64,000 nucleotides of DNA from Lachnospira rogosae (GTDB taxonomy: Bacteria; Bacillota; Clostridia; Lachnospirales; Lachnospiraceae). The position numbers were made by a program, and so were the translations under genes. Location of the stretch: the NCBI RefSeq assembly GCF_040096455.1, contig NZ_JBBMER010000005.1:62001-126000 (forward strand). Reading direction: 5' to 3'. Below are positions 36,068 through 43,273 of the stretch, one piece after another. Each line of letters begins with the position of its first letter. Position 1 is the first letter of the stretch. The notes under the pieces were generated by a model, which did not search any database, had not been told where the DNA came from, and was given only the letters and a program-made list of their open reading frames with translations.

Positions 36068-36754
36068 TTAATCCTCCCTAACAATACTCATTTCCAATAA
36101 CGAATTCTTCGCTTCCTCTACTGATACGCCCTCTGCCTGAACTGCATATGCCGTAACCTTGATATTGAACTCAGGTAATCTCTTAGTTGTGTTATCTGCA
36201 GTAATTTCATTGCTTAAATGCACTTTAGTAAATAAAGGCTTTGAAATATTTTCTTTAATATCTGTGTTGGCATTATCTTTATCAAGCGGCTTATTATACA
36301 TATACATAAGCCGGCTTGCATATTCATCATTTTCTAAATCTGAATTGGCATTTCCAATAAATGTCCAATCTTTAGACCAGTCAATTCCTGCATTAGCAAG
36401 CTCTGAACCTCCATAAAGATATCTGTCAGCAAATTCCCTGAATGTGAGTTCGTTATTCTTCTCATCAAAGAACTGAACCTTTAATGCCACATATGCACTG
36501 ATACTTTCATCATTAAGGCTTACGGTTGGGTCTTTATCAATTGTCTGCCCCGGCACATATACCTTAGCTGCTTCTTTTCCATATCTCTCCCATTGCGGTT
36601 CTGTCAGGTCAATACTTATGGATTTATCCGACGCAAATACATTGGTCTTAGTTTCTGTTACCGTCTTTAACAAAGCGTATGCAGCCATACAACTGACTGA
36701 CACAACTGCAATAACAGAACACACTAACAACAGTATCTTTTGCTTACCTTTCAT
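36068..36754 (-). CDS. TasA/camelysin-like secreted protein (first subunit)
   Basis: A 228-residue exported protein starting the nine-gene locus. Leader: MKGKQKILLLV, hydrophobic core, MAAYALLKTVTETKTNVFAS. The mature part contains YVPGQTIDKDPTVSLNDESISAYVALKVQFFD and the C-terminal FNIKVTAYAVQAEGVS, closely parallel to the second subunit. AAAGGAAG precedes the ATG. Its promoter, 36-50 bases upstream, holds a pair of 11-bp-spaced heptamers of the kind bound by SARP regulators, consistent with control by the SARP gene inside the locus. Confidence 0.8.
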   Translation of the reverse strand: MKGKQKILLLVCSVIAVVSVSCMAAYALLKTVTETKTNVFASDKSISIDLTEPQWERYGKEAAKVYVPGQTIDKDPTVSLNDESISAYVALKVQFFDEKNNELTFREFADRYLYGGSELANAGIDWSKDWTFIGNANSDLENDEYASRLMYMYNKPLDKDNANTDIKENISKPLFTKVHLSNEITADNTTKRLPEFNIKVTAYAVQAEGVSVEEAKNSLLEMSIVRED

Positions 36755-36789
36755 ACAGTGCTTCCTTTCTTTATTTACTTTACTGCGGT

Positions 36790-36823
36790 ATTATTACCCA
36801 TTCTGGTCACACGAAAGTCACAC
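36790..36823 (-). promoter_or_regulatory. Predicted SARP-controlled promoter of the surface locus
   Basis: Reading the minus strand: heptamer GTGTGAC (36823-36817), four bases, a second identical GTGTGAC (36812-36806), nine bases, then TAATAAT (36796-36790) as the -10 region. The heptamers are 11 bp apart start to start, one helical turn, and occupy the -35 position. SARP activators are known to bind direct repeats at 11-bp spacing about 8 bp upstream of the -10. No other good -35 is present. The start codon follows 35 bases later. Confidence 0.65.
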
Positions 36824-36840
36824 AGGAAAATATTTACAAA

Positions 36841-36876
36841 AAAATCAGTGATAAGATTTCTCTTACCACTGATTTT
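36841..36876 (-). terminator. Terminator of the secreted nuclease gene
   Basis: AAAATCAGTGATAAGA pairs with TCTTACCACTGATTTT across a four-base loop (one mismatch), with a T run on minus. A second partial copy of the right arm follows at 36879-36892 (CTTACCACTGATTT). Confidence 0.75.
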
Positions 36877-36902
36877 TCTTACCACTGATTTCTTATACTA
36901 AT

Positions 36903-37754
36903 TTATTCAAGTGAACTGTCACCTGTAACGTAATCAATCTTTACACCAGGCTGGACATTATAGCAGAATACATTATATGAAATTCCCTCTCCATTATCCT
37001 CAACAGACTCAGCCTCCATAAGTACTCCATCTGCAAGCAGGTTATCTCCTGTAAATATCGGTGTAACCCTGTACAGAACGTGATTATTAGTTTCTTTAAT
37101 ATAGTCTGCTACCATATTTTCAAATAAAAGCATACCATCAACATTAAGATATCTCGTTCCTGTTATAAGATTATTCTTGTTGGCATTCTCTGCTGTAAGC
37201 TGGTAACCTATAAGATGACATCTGTTATAAAGATATTTTCCGTCTACTATATCATATTTTACTGTATGCCAGCCTGTAGGTTTTACAGAACCTATTGAGC
37301 CACGTTTCTCTGTTGGCATTAAGTCTTTTCCTATGCTTGCATAAGCTACTGTACATCTTCCAAGCTCGTCTAACTCACCATAATACTCAAAAGAGTCCGC
37401 TGTCATATCATTTTCTGTAAAAAATGGTTCATTATTATTAACTATAACATATGGACTGTCACTGTATTCTGGTAATGTAGCACGCCAGTCCGCACTATCC
37501 GTTCCCGCCGCTAATGTATCATTCTTATCTGCGGAATTATTCTTATTGGAGGAATTACTGCCACCTGCCTTATCAGTCTGTACAGTTGTACTCTCATTCT
37601 GTGACGGGTTAATGCTGTCTGCAATATCAGCACCTGAACAGCCTGCTAAGCTTAATACTAATGATAAGACAAGAATTAATGCAGACAGTACCTTACATAG
37701 ACGCTTATTTGACGTATTAATTTTTTCTTTACTTGACAATATTCTATTTAACAT
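36903..37754 (-). CDS. DNA/RNA non-specific endonuclease, predicted lipoprotein
   Basis: A 283-residue secreted nuclease of the NUC1/EndA family. The N-terminus has a hydrophobic helix ending in LAGC (Cys39), a lipobox, then a Ser/Asn/Lys-rich linker to about residue 88. The catalytic beta-beta-alpha metal motif is YNRCHLIGYQL with His180 (family D/N-R-G-H), followed by the Mg-binding Asn in NANKNNLITGTRYLN. It should degrade extracellular DNA and RNA for nutrition or competence-like processing. The Gly of the usual R-G-H is Cys here. Upstream small genes may be in the same transcript. Confidence 0.87.
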   Translation of the reverse strand: MLNRILSSKEKINTSNKRLCKVLSALILVLSLVLSLAGCSGADIADSINPSQNESTTVQTDKAGGSNSSNKNNSADKNDTLAAGTDSADWRATLPEYSDSPYVIVNNNEPFFTENDMTADSFEYYGELDELGRCTVAYASIGKDLMPTEKRGSIGSVKPTGWHTVKYDIVDGKYLYNRCHLIGYQLTAENANKNNLITGTRYLNVDGMLLFENMVADYIKETNNHVLYRVTPIFTGDNLLADGVLMEAESVEDNGEGISYNVFCYNVQPGVKIDYVTGDSSLE

Positions 37755-37767
37755 AACTTCACAATAA

Positions 37768-38181
37768 TTACACCTTACTCCTTATATATATTTCTTCTGT
37801 TATTTTATCGTGGGAATTACCCTCAAATTCCGATACATTTTCCAATTGGTAATTATCAAGCATTGCTGCCGGAAATGTAACGTCTGACGGATATTTTCTA
37901 TTCCACTTATACACATAAATCTTACTTATGTTATCCTGTAACTCATTTATATCAACATTTTCCACAAAACAGTAATCTTGCGCCTGTGCCTCTGTATATG
38001 AATTATCCACGATAATATTATCTTTAGAAGTATCAAATAACTGACTGCTGTACTCAGACACCCATATTCTATTAGTTCCTGCAATATCAAGAATCCTCTC
38101 AATAAGCCTGATATCCTTGCTCTGTCTGCGTTTATTAAACATCATTCCGTTATTATCATCAATTGTTACAATTGCTATCAT
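37768..38181 (-). CDS. Small conserved protein of unknown function (sometimes labelled ribonuclease Z)
   Basis: A 137-residue cytoplasmic protein with conserved MIAIVTIDDNNGMMFNKRRQSKD, YCFVENVDI and KIYVYKWNRKYPSDVTF, then SHDKITEEIY near the end. This pattern is common to Lachnospiraceae proteins that databases label ribonuclease Z, but there is no H-x-H-x-D-H metal motif, so that name is not supported. The start resembles dihydrofolate reductase weakly. It lies 13 bases before the nuclease gene and 6 bases after a small upstream gene. Confidence 0.65.
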   Translation of the reverse strand: MIAIVTIDDNNGMMFNKRRQSKDIRLIERILDIAGTNRIWVSEYSSQLFDTSKDNIIVDNSYTEAQAQDYCFVENVDINELQDNISKIYVYKWNRKYPSDVTFPAAMLDNYQLENVSEFEGNSHDKITEEIYIRSKV

Positions 38182-38187
38182 AATTCT

Positions 38188-38415
38188 TTATTTCTTTCCT
38201 GATATTTTCTTTAAATATTCATTCTTTAACTCATTCTGTTCCTTGAGCCTTTTAATCTCATTGTTAAGCATCTCTACATACTCATAAGCAAGCTTAACGC
38301 CGCCTCTTACAGCTATATCCTCGTGCTTACTGCAATCATCAAGCCACTGCAAGAATGACTTTTCTCTCAGGTTATTATATGTATTATCATCCTGTATAAA
38401 CATACTGTGCCTCAT
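38188..38415 (-). CDS. Small protein with C-terminal coiled coil, function unknown
   Basis: A 75-residue protein, mostly helical. Residues 20-50 (FLQWLDDCSKHEDIAVRGGVKLAYEYVEMLNNEIKRLKEQ) lead into a charged coiled coil. No membrane segment or motif is seen. The tight spacing with the next gene (six bases) and codon use like its neighbours argue that it is real. Ribosome site is weak (GAGG-like AGAAATGAGG region). Confidence 0.5.
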   Translation of the reverse strand: MRHSMFIQDDNTYNNLREKSFLQWLDDCSKHEDIAVRGGVKLAYEYVEMLNNEIKRLKEQNELKNEYLKKISGKK

Positions 38416-38476
38416 TTCTATATTATTATTTCAAATACTATTTTCTGCATTATCCCTACAATTATTATAAGCGGTA

Positions 38477-39343
38477 CTATTTAAGAAGCCACTCTATTTC
38501 TTCTTTATATGGTGGCTTTGTCTTCTTGTCTGAACCTTCCTCGGCAAGCCAAGGTGTCTCTAATATCTTTGGCACATCAATAAATCTTTCATCGTGTACA
38601 AGTCTGTGAAGTGTTTCATACCCGATACTTCCTTTATCAATATTGGCATGTCTGTCCTTGTGTGCTCCCAATGGATTCATACTGTCATTAATATGAAATA
38701 CCGCTATCTGGTCAAGACCGATTACCTTATCAAATTCTTCAAATACTTCATCATAATGATTGACAATATCATATCCTGCATCATTAACGTGACAAGTATC
38801 AAAGCATACTCTTAATCTGTCTTTCTTATCAACACCATCATATATTGCTTTTAGTTCTTCAAATGTACGCCCAACTTCGCTGCCTTTTCCTGCCATTGTT
38901 TCAAGGGCAATATAAACATCGTCATCATTCTGGTTAAGCACCGTATTAAGACCTTTTATAACCTGTGCAATTCCTGCTTCCACCCCTGCATTAACGTGAC
39001 TTCCCGGATGAAGCACCATAATGCGGCTTCTCATTGCCGCTGTACGGATTATCTCTTTTTCAAGGAATTCAACTGCGAGCTCATATGTCTCTGGCTTAAC
39101 AGTATTCGCAAGGTTAATTATATAAGGAGCGTGTACCACGATTTCCTCAATTCCGTGCTGTCTTGCGTATTCCCAGCCAGCTTCTATGTTAAGCTCTGAT
39201 ATATCTTTACGTCTGGTGTTCTGTGGTGCACCTGTGTATAACATAAATACATTAGCTCCATATGAAGCGGCTTCCTTAGCTGATGCTAAGAACATTTCTT
39301 TTCCTGCCATTCCAACGTGACAGCCTAATTTTATTTTACTCAT
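38477..39343 (-). CDS. nfo: Deoxyribonuclease IV (AP endonuclease)
   Basis: A 288-residue base-excision-repair enzyme that cuts 5' of abasic sites, using three zinc ions. Conserved segments: LGCHVGMAGKE, FMLYTGAPQNTRRKDI, VVHAPYIINLANTV (His), VLHPGSHVNAGVEAG (His), ALETMAGKGSEVGRTFEEL (Glu), RVCFDTCHVNDAGYDI (Asp, His), FHINDSMNPLGAHKDRHANIDKGSIG (Asp, His), ILETPW (Glu). All metal ligands are in place and the length is normal. GGAG precedes the ATG. Confidence 0.95.
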   Translation of the reverse strand: MSKIKLGCHVGMAGKEMFLASAKEAASYGANVFMLYTGAPQNTRRKDISELNIEAGWEYARQHGIEEIVVHAPYIINLANTVKPETYELAVEFLEKEIIRTAAMRSRIMVLHPGSHVNAGVEAGIAQVIKGLNTVLNQNDDDVYIALETMAGKGSEVGRTFEELKAIYDGVDKKDRLRVCFDTCHVNDAGYDIVNHYDEVFEEFDKVIGLDQIAVFHINDSMNPLGAHKDRHANIDKGSIGYETLHRLVHDERFIDVPKILETPWLAEEGSDKKTKPPYKEEIEWLLK

Positions 39344-39419
39344 TCTGTGAGACTCCTGTTTCTAATATTTCTTAATTTCTTATTTTTTAAGCATATAATA
39401 TTATAAATTATATACTCCA

Positions 39420-39540
39420 CCGTGCAAGTGTAAGAAATCTATGCTTTCTTACACTGTCGGGCGTTCGCCCTATAGGATAAAAGAATAAAAAAGTACTTTG
39501 TGCAAGCACAGTTCTTTTTTTATTCTTTTATCCTGCACGG
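39420..39540. other. Structured intergenic element with three hairpins closed by a terminal stem
   Basis: The ends pair as CCGTGCA (39420-39426) with TGCACGG (39534-39540). Inside are three hairpins: AGTGTAAGAAA/TTTCTTACACT (39427-39437, 39445-39455); GGGCG/CGCCC (39459-39463, 39466-39470); and a long one with 20-base arms (39474-39493 and 39514-39534, one bulge) capped by TGTGC/GCACA. The layout is cloverleaf-like. The long hairpin could terminate transcription both ways; the whole may be a small mobile palindromic element or a structured RNA. The rest of the 39344-39733 gap holds another hairpin-like AAAAGAGATATTGAT...ATCAATATCTCTT near 39632-39666. Confidence 0.6.
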
Positions 39541-39733
39541 CTCATTGCTTACGCACATTATAGCATAAATTATGACGGATAATATGTCAAAACCAAATTA
39601 TCCAGTTGGGATATTTTATAATATTTCATTAAAAAAGAGATATTGATACGCTAATCAATATCTCTTATTATGCATATAAAATATTATTTTAATTAATTTC
39701 TCTTATCAGGCTTAAAAATCCTGTTCTTAATAA

Positions 39734-40492
39734 TTAAAGCATTGCACCATAATCTGTTACTATAATCTGGCCTGTTATTGCTTTGGCTTCATCGCTTGCA
39801 AAGAATATAATAACATTAGCAACATCCTCTGCTGTACAAGATGGTGCTTTAATATCACTATGGTTCATCATAGCACCTATCATATCCGGGTCAAGTGCCG
39901 CTGGGTCTGTTCCCATAGTCATAGGTGTAATTATATTGCCTGGACATATGGCATTACAACGAATTCCGTCTTTCTGAAATCTTAATGCTGTATGCTTGGT
40001 AAGTCCTATAACTGCCGCCTTAGAAGCTACATATGCAGCTCCTCCACAGCCCTTCTCACCTGCTACAGAAGCTACATTTACAATTGATGCACCGCTCTTC
40101 ATTCTCTTAGAAGCAGCTTTCATACAACGCATAGTTCCTTTTTCATTAGTTTCAATAATTCTATCCATATCTTCATCAAGAAATCTGTCGATTGGCTTAA
40201 GTCCCTGCTCAAGAATACCTGCATTATTAACAAGTATATCTATCTTTCCATACTTATCCATTACCTTCTGCATAAGTGCCTCTGGGTCTTCAGGCTTTGA
40301 TATATCTGTTGATACAGCATATACTTCACCACCTGCCGCTGTAATCTCATCAGCAACTTCCTTTAATGCCGCCTCTCTTCTTGCTGTGATAACAACTGTA
40401 GCTCCCTCTTTTGCAAATAACTTCGCTGTAGCTGCTCCAACACCAGAGTTACCACCTGTAATAACTGCAACTTTACCGTCTAAACGTCCCAT
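39734..40492 (-). CDS. SDR-family NAD(P)-dependent oxidoreductase
   Basis: A 252-residue classical short-chain dehydrogenase. Cofactor loop TGGNSGVG (12-19), NNAG (89-92), catalytic Ser142, Tyr154 and Lys158 (YVASK), and the PG motif CPGNIITPMTM are all present. Arg38 in TARREAA after strand 2 suggests NADP preference. GGAGG precedes the ATG. Substrate cannot be told. Stand-alone gene; downstream hairpin near 39632-39666 is a likely terminator. Confidence 0.9.
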   Translation of the reverse strand: MGRLDGKVAVITGGNSGVGAATAKLFAKEGATVVITARREAALKEVADEITAAGGEVYAVSTDISKPEDPEALMQKVMDKYGKIDILVNNAGILEQGLKPIDRFLDEDMDRIIETNEKGTMRCMKAASKRMKSGASIVNVASVAGEKGCGGAAYVASKAAVIGLTKHTALRFQKDGIRCNAICPGNIITPMTMGTDPAALDPDMIGAMMNHSDIKAPSCTAEDVANVIIFFASDEAKAITGQIIVTDYGAML

Positions 40493-40625
40493 AATAATCC
40501 TCCATTCTGTTCACGAATATTCTACTATATATACAATTTGCACATATCCTTTTGCATATATATGCTCGTTATGTATAATATTGTACAATTATATTATCTA
40601 TTTGTAAACATTATCTGACAATTTT

Positions 40626-41261
40626 TTACAGATATATATAGGCCTCATTCGCTCCCCGAAGCTTATATATTGCTTTCAACCATCTTACAACCGCTCTTTT
40701 GGAATATTTAAAATGTGTTCTATGACTGAGTGAAATATACTTAGCATTACAGCTTTCTATCTTCCTTAACTGTTCAAGCAGAAGTCCTGCGTTGTATCTT
40801 CTGAATTGCGGACCTGTTGCCGGATAAAGTGCATCACCAACATAACATATGTCTTTAACCTCCAACGCAAGACACCCCTTTGCGTGGCTTGAAGCTATTG
40901 GAAATATACGAAGCATTATATCATCATCTATATACAAATCATCTGTAACAATCTCACCCGTTCCTGTATATCTTAATGTATTCTTTCCCTGATACATATT
41001 CATAAAATGTATATCAGACACATTTTTTATATGGTCTGGGTGAAAATGTGACAGAACTATATTAATATTTTTTCCAGCCTGATTATAAGAATTAATCATT
41101 GCCGGTATATCAGAATGGCTTCCTGTATCATAAAGCCATATATTATGTCCGGTTTCTACAATTACAACTGTACACGACAACGGATTTCTTGTCGGCGTAA
41201 TATAACTTATATTCTCATCTTCCCTGACTAATGATACTTTTTCAACAACTTGTGAATTCAT
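40626..41261 (-). CDS. Metallo-beta-lactamase-fold hydrolase
   Basis: A 211-residue metalloenzyme. The metal motif HFHPDH is at 72-77, with the later ligands His in SSHAKGC, Asp in YVGDALYP and His in LSHRTHFKY. The N-terminal TVVIVETGHNIWLYDTGSHSDIP is the usual first strand pair. It starts one base after the metF stop, so the two are co-transcribed. The family covers hydrolases of thioesters, lactones and phosphodiesters; the substrate is unknown and a link to folate metabolism is only suggested by position. Confidence 0.83.
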   Translation of the reverse strand: MNSQVVEKVSLVREDENISYITPTRNPLSCTVVIVETGHNIWLYDTGSHSDIPAMINSYNQAGKNINIVLSHFHPDHIKNVSDIHFMNMYQGKNTLRYTGTGEIVTDDLYIDDDIMLRIFPIASSHAKGCLALEVKDICYVGDALYPATGPQFRRYNAGLLLEQLRKIESCNAKYISLSHRTHFKYSKRAVVRWLKAIYKLRGANEAYIYL

Positions 41262-41262
41262 A

Positions 41263-42129
41263 TTACAGAATTATTCCTTTAAGATTATCCTGAATTCCTT
41301 TTGCAATCTCAGGCTTATTCATTGAATATATATGAATATTCTTAACACCATTAGCCAGCAGGTCTATAATCTGGTCTGAGGCATATATAACCCCCGCCTG
41401 TTTCATAGCATTTTCTGTATCACCATATTTATCAATAATATTCTTAAATCTTTCCGGCACATTGCAGCCTGATAATTTAACAGCATTCTTAACCTGTGCT
41501 CTCTTGGTAATAGGCATAATTCCCGGTATTATTGGAATATGTATGCCAGCTTCCCTTACCCTGTACATAAAGTTAAAGAAAATGTTATTATCAAAGAACA
41601 TCTGTGTTGTAAGAAATTCACAGCCTGCCTTAACCTTTTTCTTAAGACCATTAATATCATCAAACTTATTCTTGGAATCTGGATGTACTTCTGGATAACA
41701 CGCACCACCAACACAGAAATCACCTGTCTTTTTAATCAGTTCTACAAGCTGTGAAGCGTGTTGAAATTCTGTAAATACTTCTCCGTCATAATCTTTAGGA
41801 ATATCTCCGCGGAGTGCAAGAATATTTTCAATTCCAGCCTGCTTCATCTCTGTTAAAGCTGTATTAATGCTTTCTTTAGTTGCACATACACAAGTAAGAT
41901 GTGCCATTGCTGGAACCTGATACTGCTTCTGGATTTCACTTGCAAGTTTAATTGTATTGCCCTTAGTGCTTCCTCCCGCTCCATATGTAACGCTCATAAA
42001 GCTTGGTTTCAATGAGGCTATATGTAAAGCTGCCTCCTTAACCATCTCAAAATCCGTGTCTTTCTTTGGTGGGAATACCTCCATTGATAATGTTTCCTGT
42101 TCCCTGTCTATAATATCTCTTATCTTCAA
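41263..42129 (-). CDS. metF: Methylenetetrahydrofolate reductase
   Basis: A 288-residue flavoenzyme making 5-methyl-tetrahydrofolate for methionine synthesis or one-carbon metabolism. The TIM barrel shows LSMEVFPPKKDTDFE (catalytic Glu), SVTYGAGGSTKGNT, HLTCVCATKESI, ILALRGDIPKDYDG, GGACYPEVHP and EFLTTQMFFDNNIFF. The start is TTG at 42129, supported by AGGCAGG upstream and the family N-terminus. No S-box, cobalamin or other riboswitch was seen in the AT-rich leader. It is followed by the metallohydrolase gene. Confidence 0.93.
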   Translation of the reverse strand: MKIRDIIDREQETLSMEVFPPKKDTDFEMVKEAALHIASLKPSFMSVTYGAGGSTKGNTIKLASEIQKQYQVPAMAHLTCVCATKESINTALTEMKQAGIENILALRGDIPKDYDGEVFTEFQHASQLVELIKKTGDFCVGGACYPEVHPDSKNKFDDINGLKKKVKAGCEFLTTQMFFDNNIFFNFMYRVREAGIHIPIIPGIMPITKRAQVKNAVKLSGCNVPERFKNIIDKYGDTENAMKQAGVIYASDQIIDLLANGVKNIHIYSMNKPEIAKGIQDNLKGIIL

Positions 42130-42168
42130 TATCTTTTACCTGCCTCGTCTGTATCTTTACTTACTATC

Positions 42169-42264
42169 TGATTAATATAATTACTTTAATCAATACAATT
42201 ATTTTAACTATATTAATCAATTAAATTATTTTAACCATTACAATTATTTTGATTAATATAATTA
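42169..42264. repeat. AT-rich direct repeats upstream of metF
   Basis: The 15-mer TGATTAATATAATTA occurs at 42169-42183 and 42250-42264, and ACAATTATTTT at 42195-42205 and 42240-42250, with a third related AAATTATTTTAAC between them. The block fills the divergent space between metF and the YitT gene. Confidence 0.55.
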
Positions 42265-42394
42265 TGATAACTCTATTATTTATATAATTCAATAAAATGC
42301 GCTAAAAGATTAATAATTACTATGGAAGCTTTAATTATAATGTGCTATTATATAGCCTGTTTTTCATAATACTAATTATTTATAAGGAGGTTCT

Positions 42395-43273
42395 ATGTTT
42401 CAGTCATTCGAAGCTAAACACCCTAAGTTCTATCAGGTGTTCAGGCTTTTTATTATTACATTTGCATCAATATTATATGCGTGGAATTTGCGCTGTTTTG
42501 CTAAGACCGCAGGACTTTTCCCTGGAGGATTTTCAGGACTTTCCCTGCTTTTACAGGAAATAATCATTAAGTTCTTACATATAACTATACCTTTCAGTAT
42601 ATTTAATATTGCACTTAATCTTTTTCCTACTTATATTGCATTCAAATACATCGGAAAGAAATTTACCATTTACTCAATTATAGTTATATTTTTATCAAGT
42701 ATATTTGTGGATATTCTTCCACCTTATGTATTCACTAATGACGTGCTTTTGATAAGCGTGTTTGGTGGAATTATCAATGGATTTGCAATAAGCTTATGCC
42801 TTAACGCTGGTGCAACAACCGGTGGTACAGATTTTATAAGCATATTCTTATCACACGAAAAAGGAATAGATGCCTGGAACTATATTCTGCTTGGAAATGT
42901 TGTAATGCTTGCTATTGCCGGTGCTATGTTTGGCTGGTCAATCGCTCTTTACTCAATCATATACCAGTTCTGTAGTACTCAGGTTATCCAGTGGTTATAT
43001 AAGCGTTACAAGAAGGAAACTCTTTTTATTATCTCAGACAAGTCTGATGAAATATACCAGATTATTAAAGAAACTACTCATCACGATGCTACTCTATTCA
43101 AGGGAGTTGGCTGTTATGAAGGCAGGGAAAAGACACTTCTTTACTCTGTAATTCATTCAGAGGCAACAAGACAGCTTATACCGCTTATACGAAGTGCTGA
43201 TCCTCACGCCTTTATAAATATAGTTAAAACCGAAGAACTAGATGGACGTTTTCACGATATCCCTCACGATTGA
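42395..43273 (+). CDS. YitT family membrane protein
   Basis: A 292-residue membrane protein. Five hydrophobic helices (about 18-36, 50-70, 80-98, 110-130, 165-190) carry the YitT signature AKTAGLFPGGFSGLSLLLQEI and CLNAGATTGGTDFISIFLS, and the C-terminal DUF2179 cytoplasmic domain (about 205-285) has LFIISDKSDEIYQII and HHDATLFKGVGCYEG. Proposed to be a transporter; substrate unknown. AAGGAGG precedes the ATG. The stop codon abuts the convergent aminotransferase gene with no base between. Confidence 0.9.
   Translation: MFQSFEAKHPKFYQVFRLFIITFASILYAWNLRCFAKTAGLFPGGFSGLSLLLQEIIIKFLHITIPFSIFNIALNLFPTYIAFKYIGKKFTIYSIIVIFLSSIFVDILPPYVFTNDVLLISVFGGIINGFAISLCLNAGATTGGTDFISIFLSHEKGIDAWNYILLGNVVMLAIAGAMFGWSIALYSIIYQFCSTQVIQWLYKRYKKETLFIISDKSDEIYQIIKETTHHDATLFKGVGCYEGREKTLLYSVIHSEATRQLIPLIRSADPHAFINIVKTEELDGRFHDIPHD

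Noticed and set aside
37768..38181. Ribonuclease Z
   Set aside because: No metallo-beta-lactamase His-x-His-x-Asp-His motif is present and the protein is far too short; it is kept as a conserved protein of unknown function.
42130..42394. SAM, cobalamin or tetrahydrofolate riboswitch upstream of metF
   Set aside because: The leader is almost pure A/T and lacks the GC-containing helices and conserved motifs of these riboswitches.
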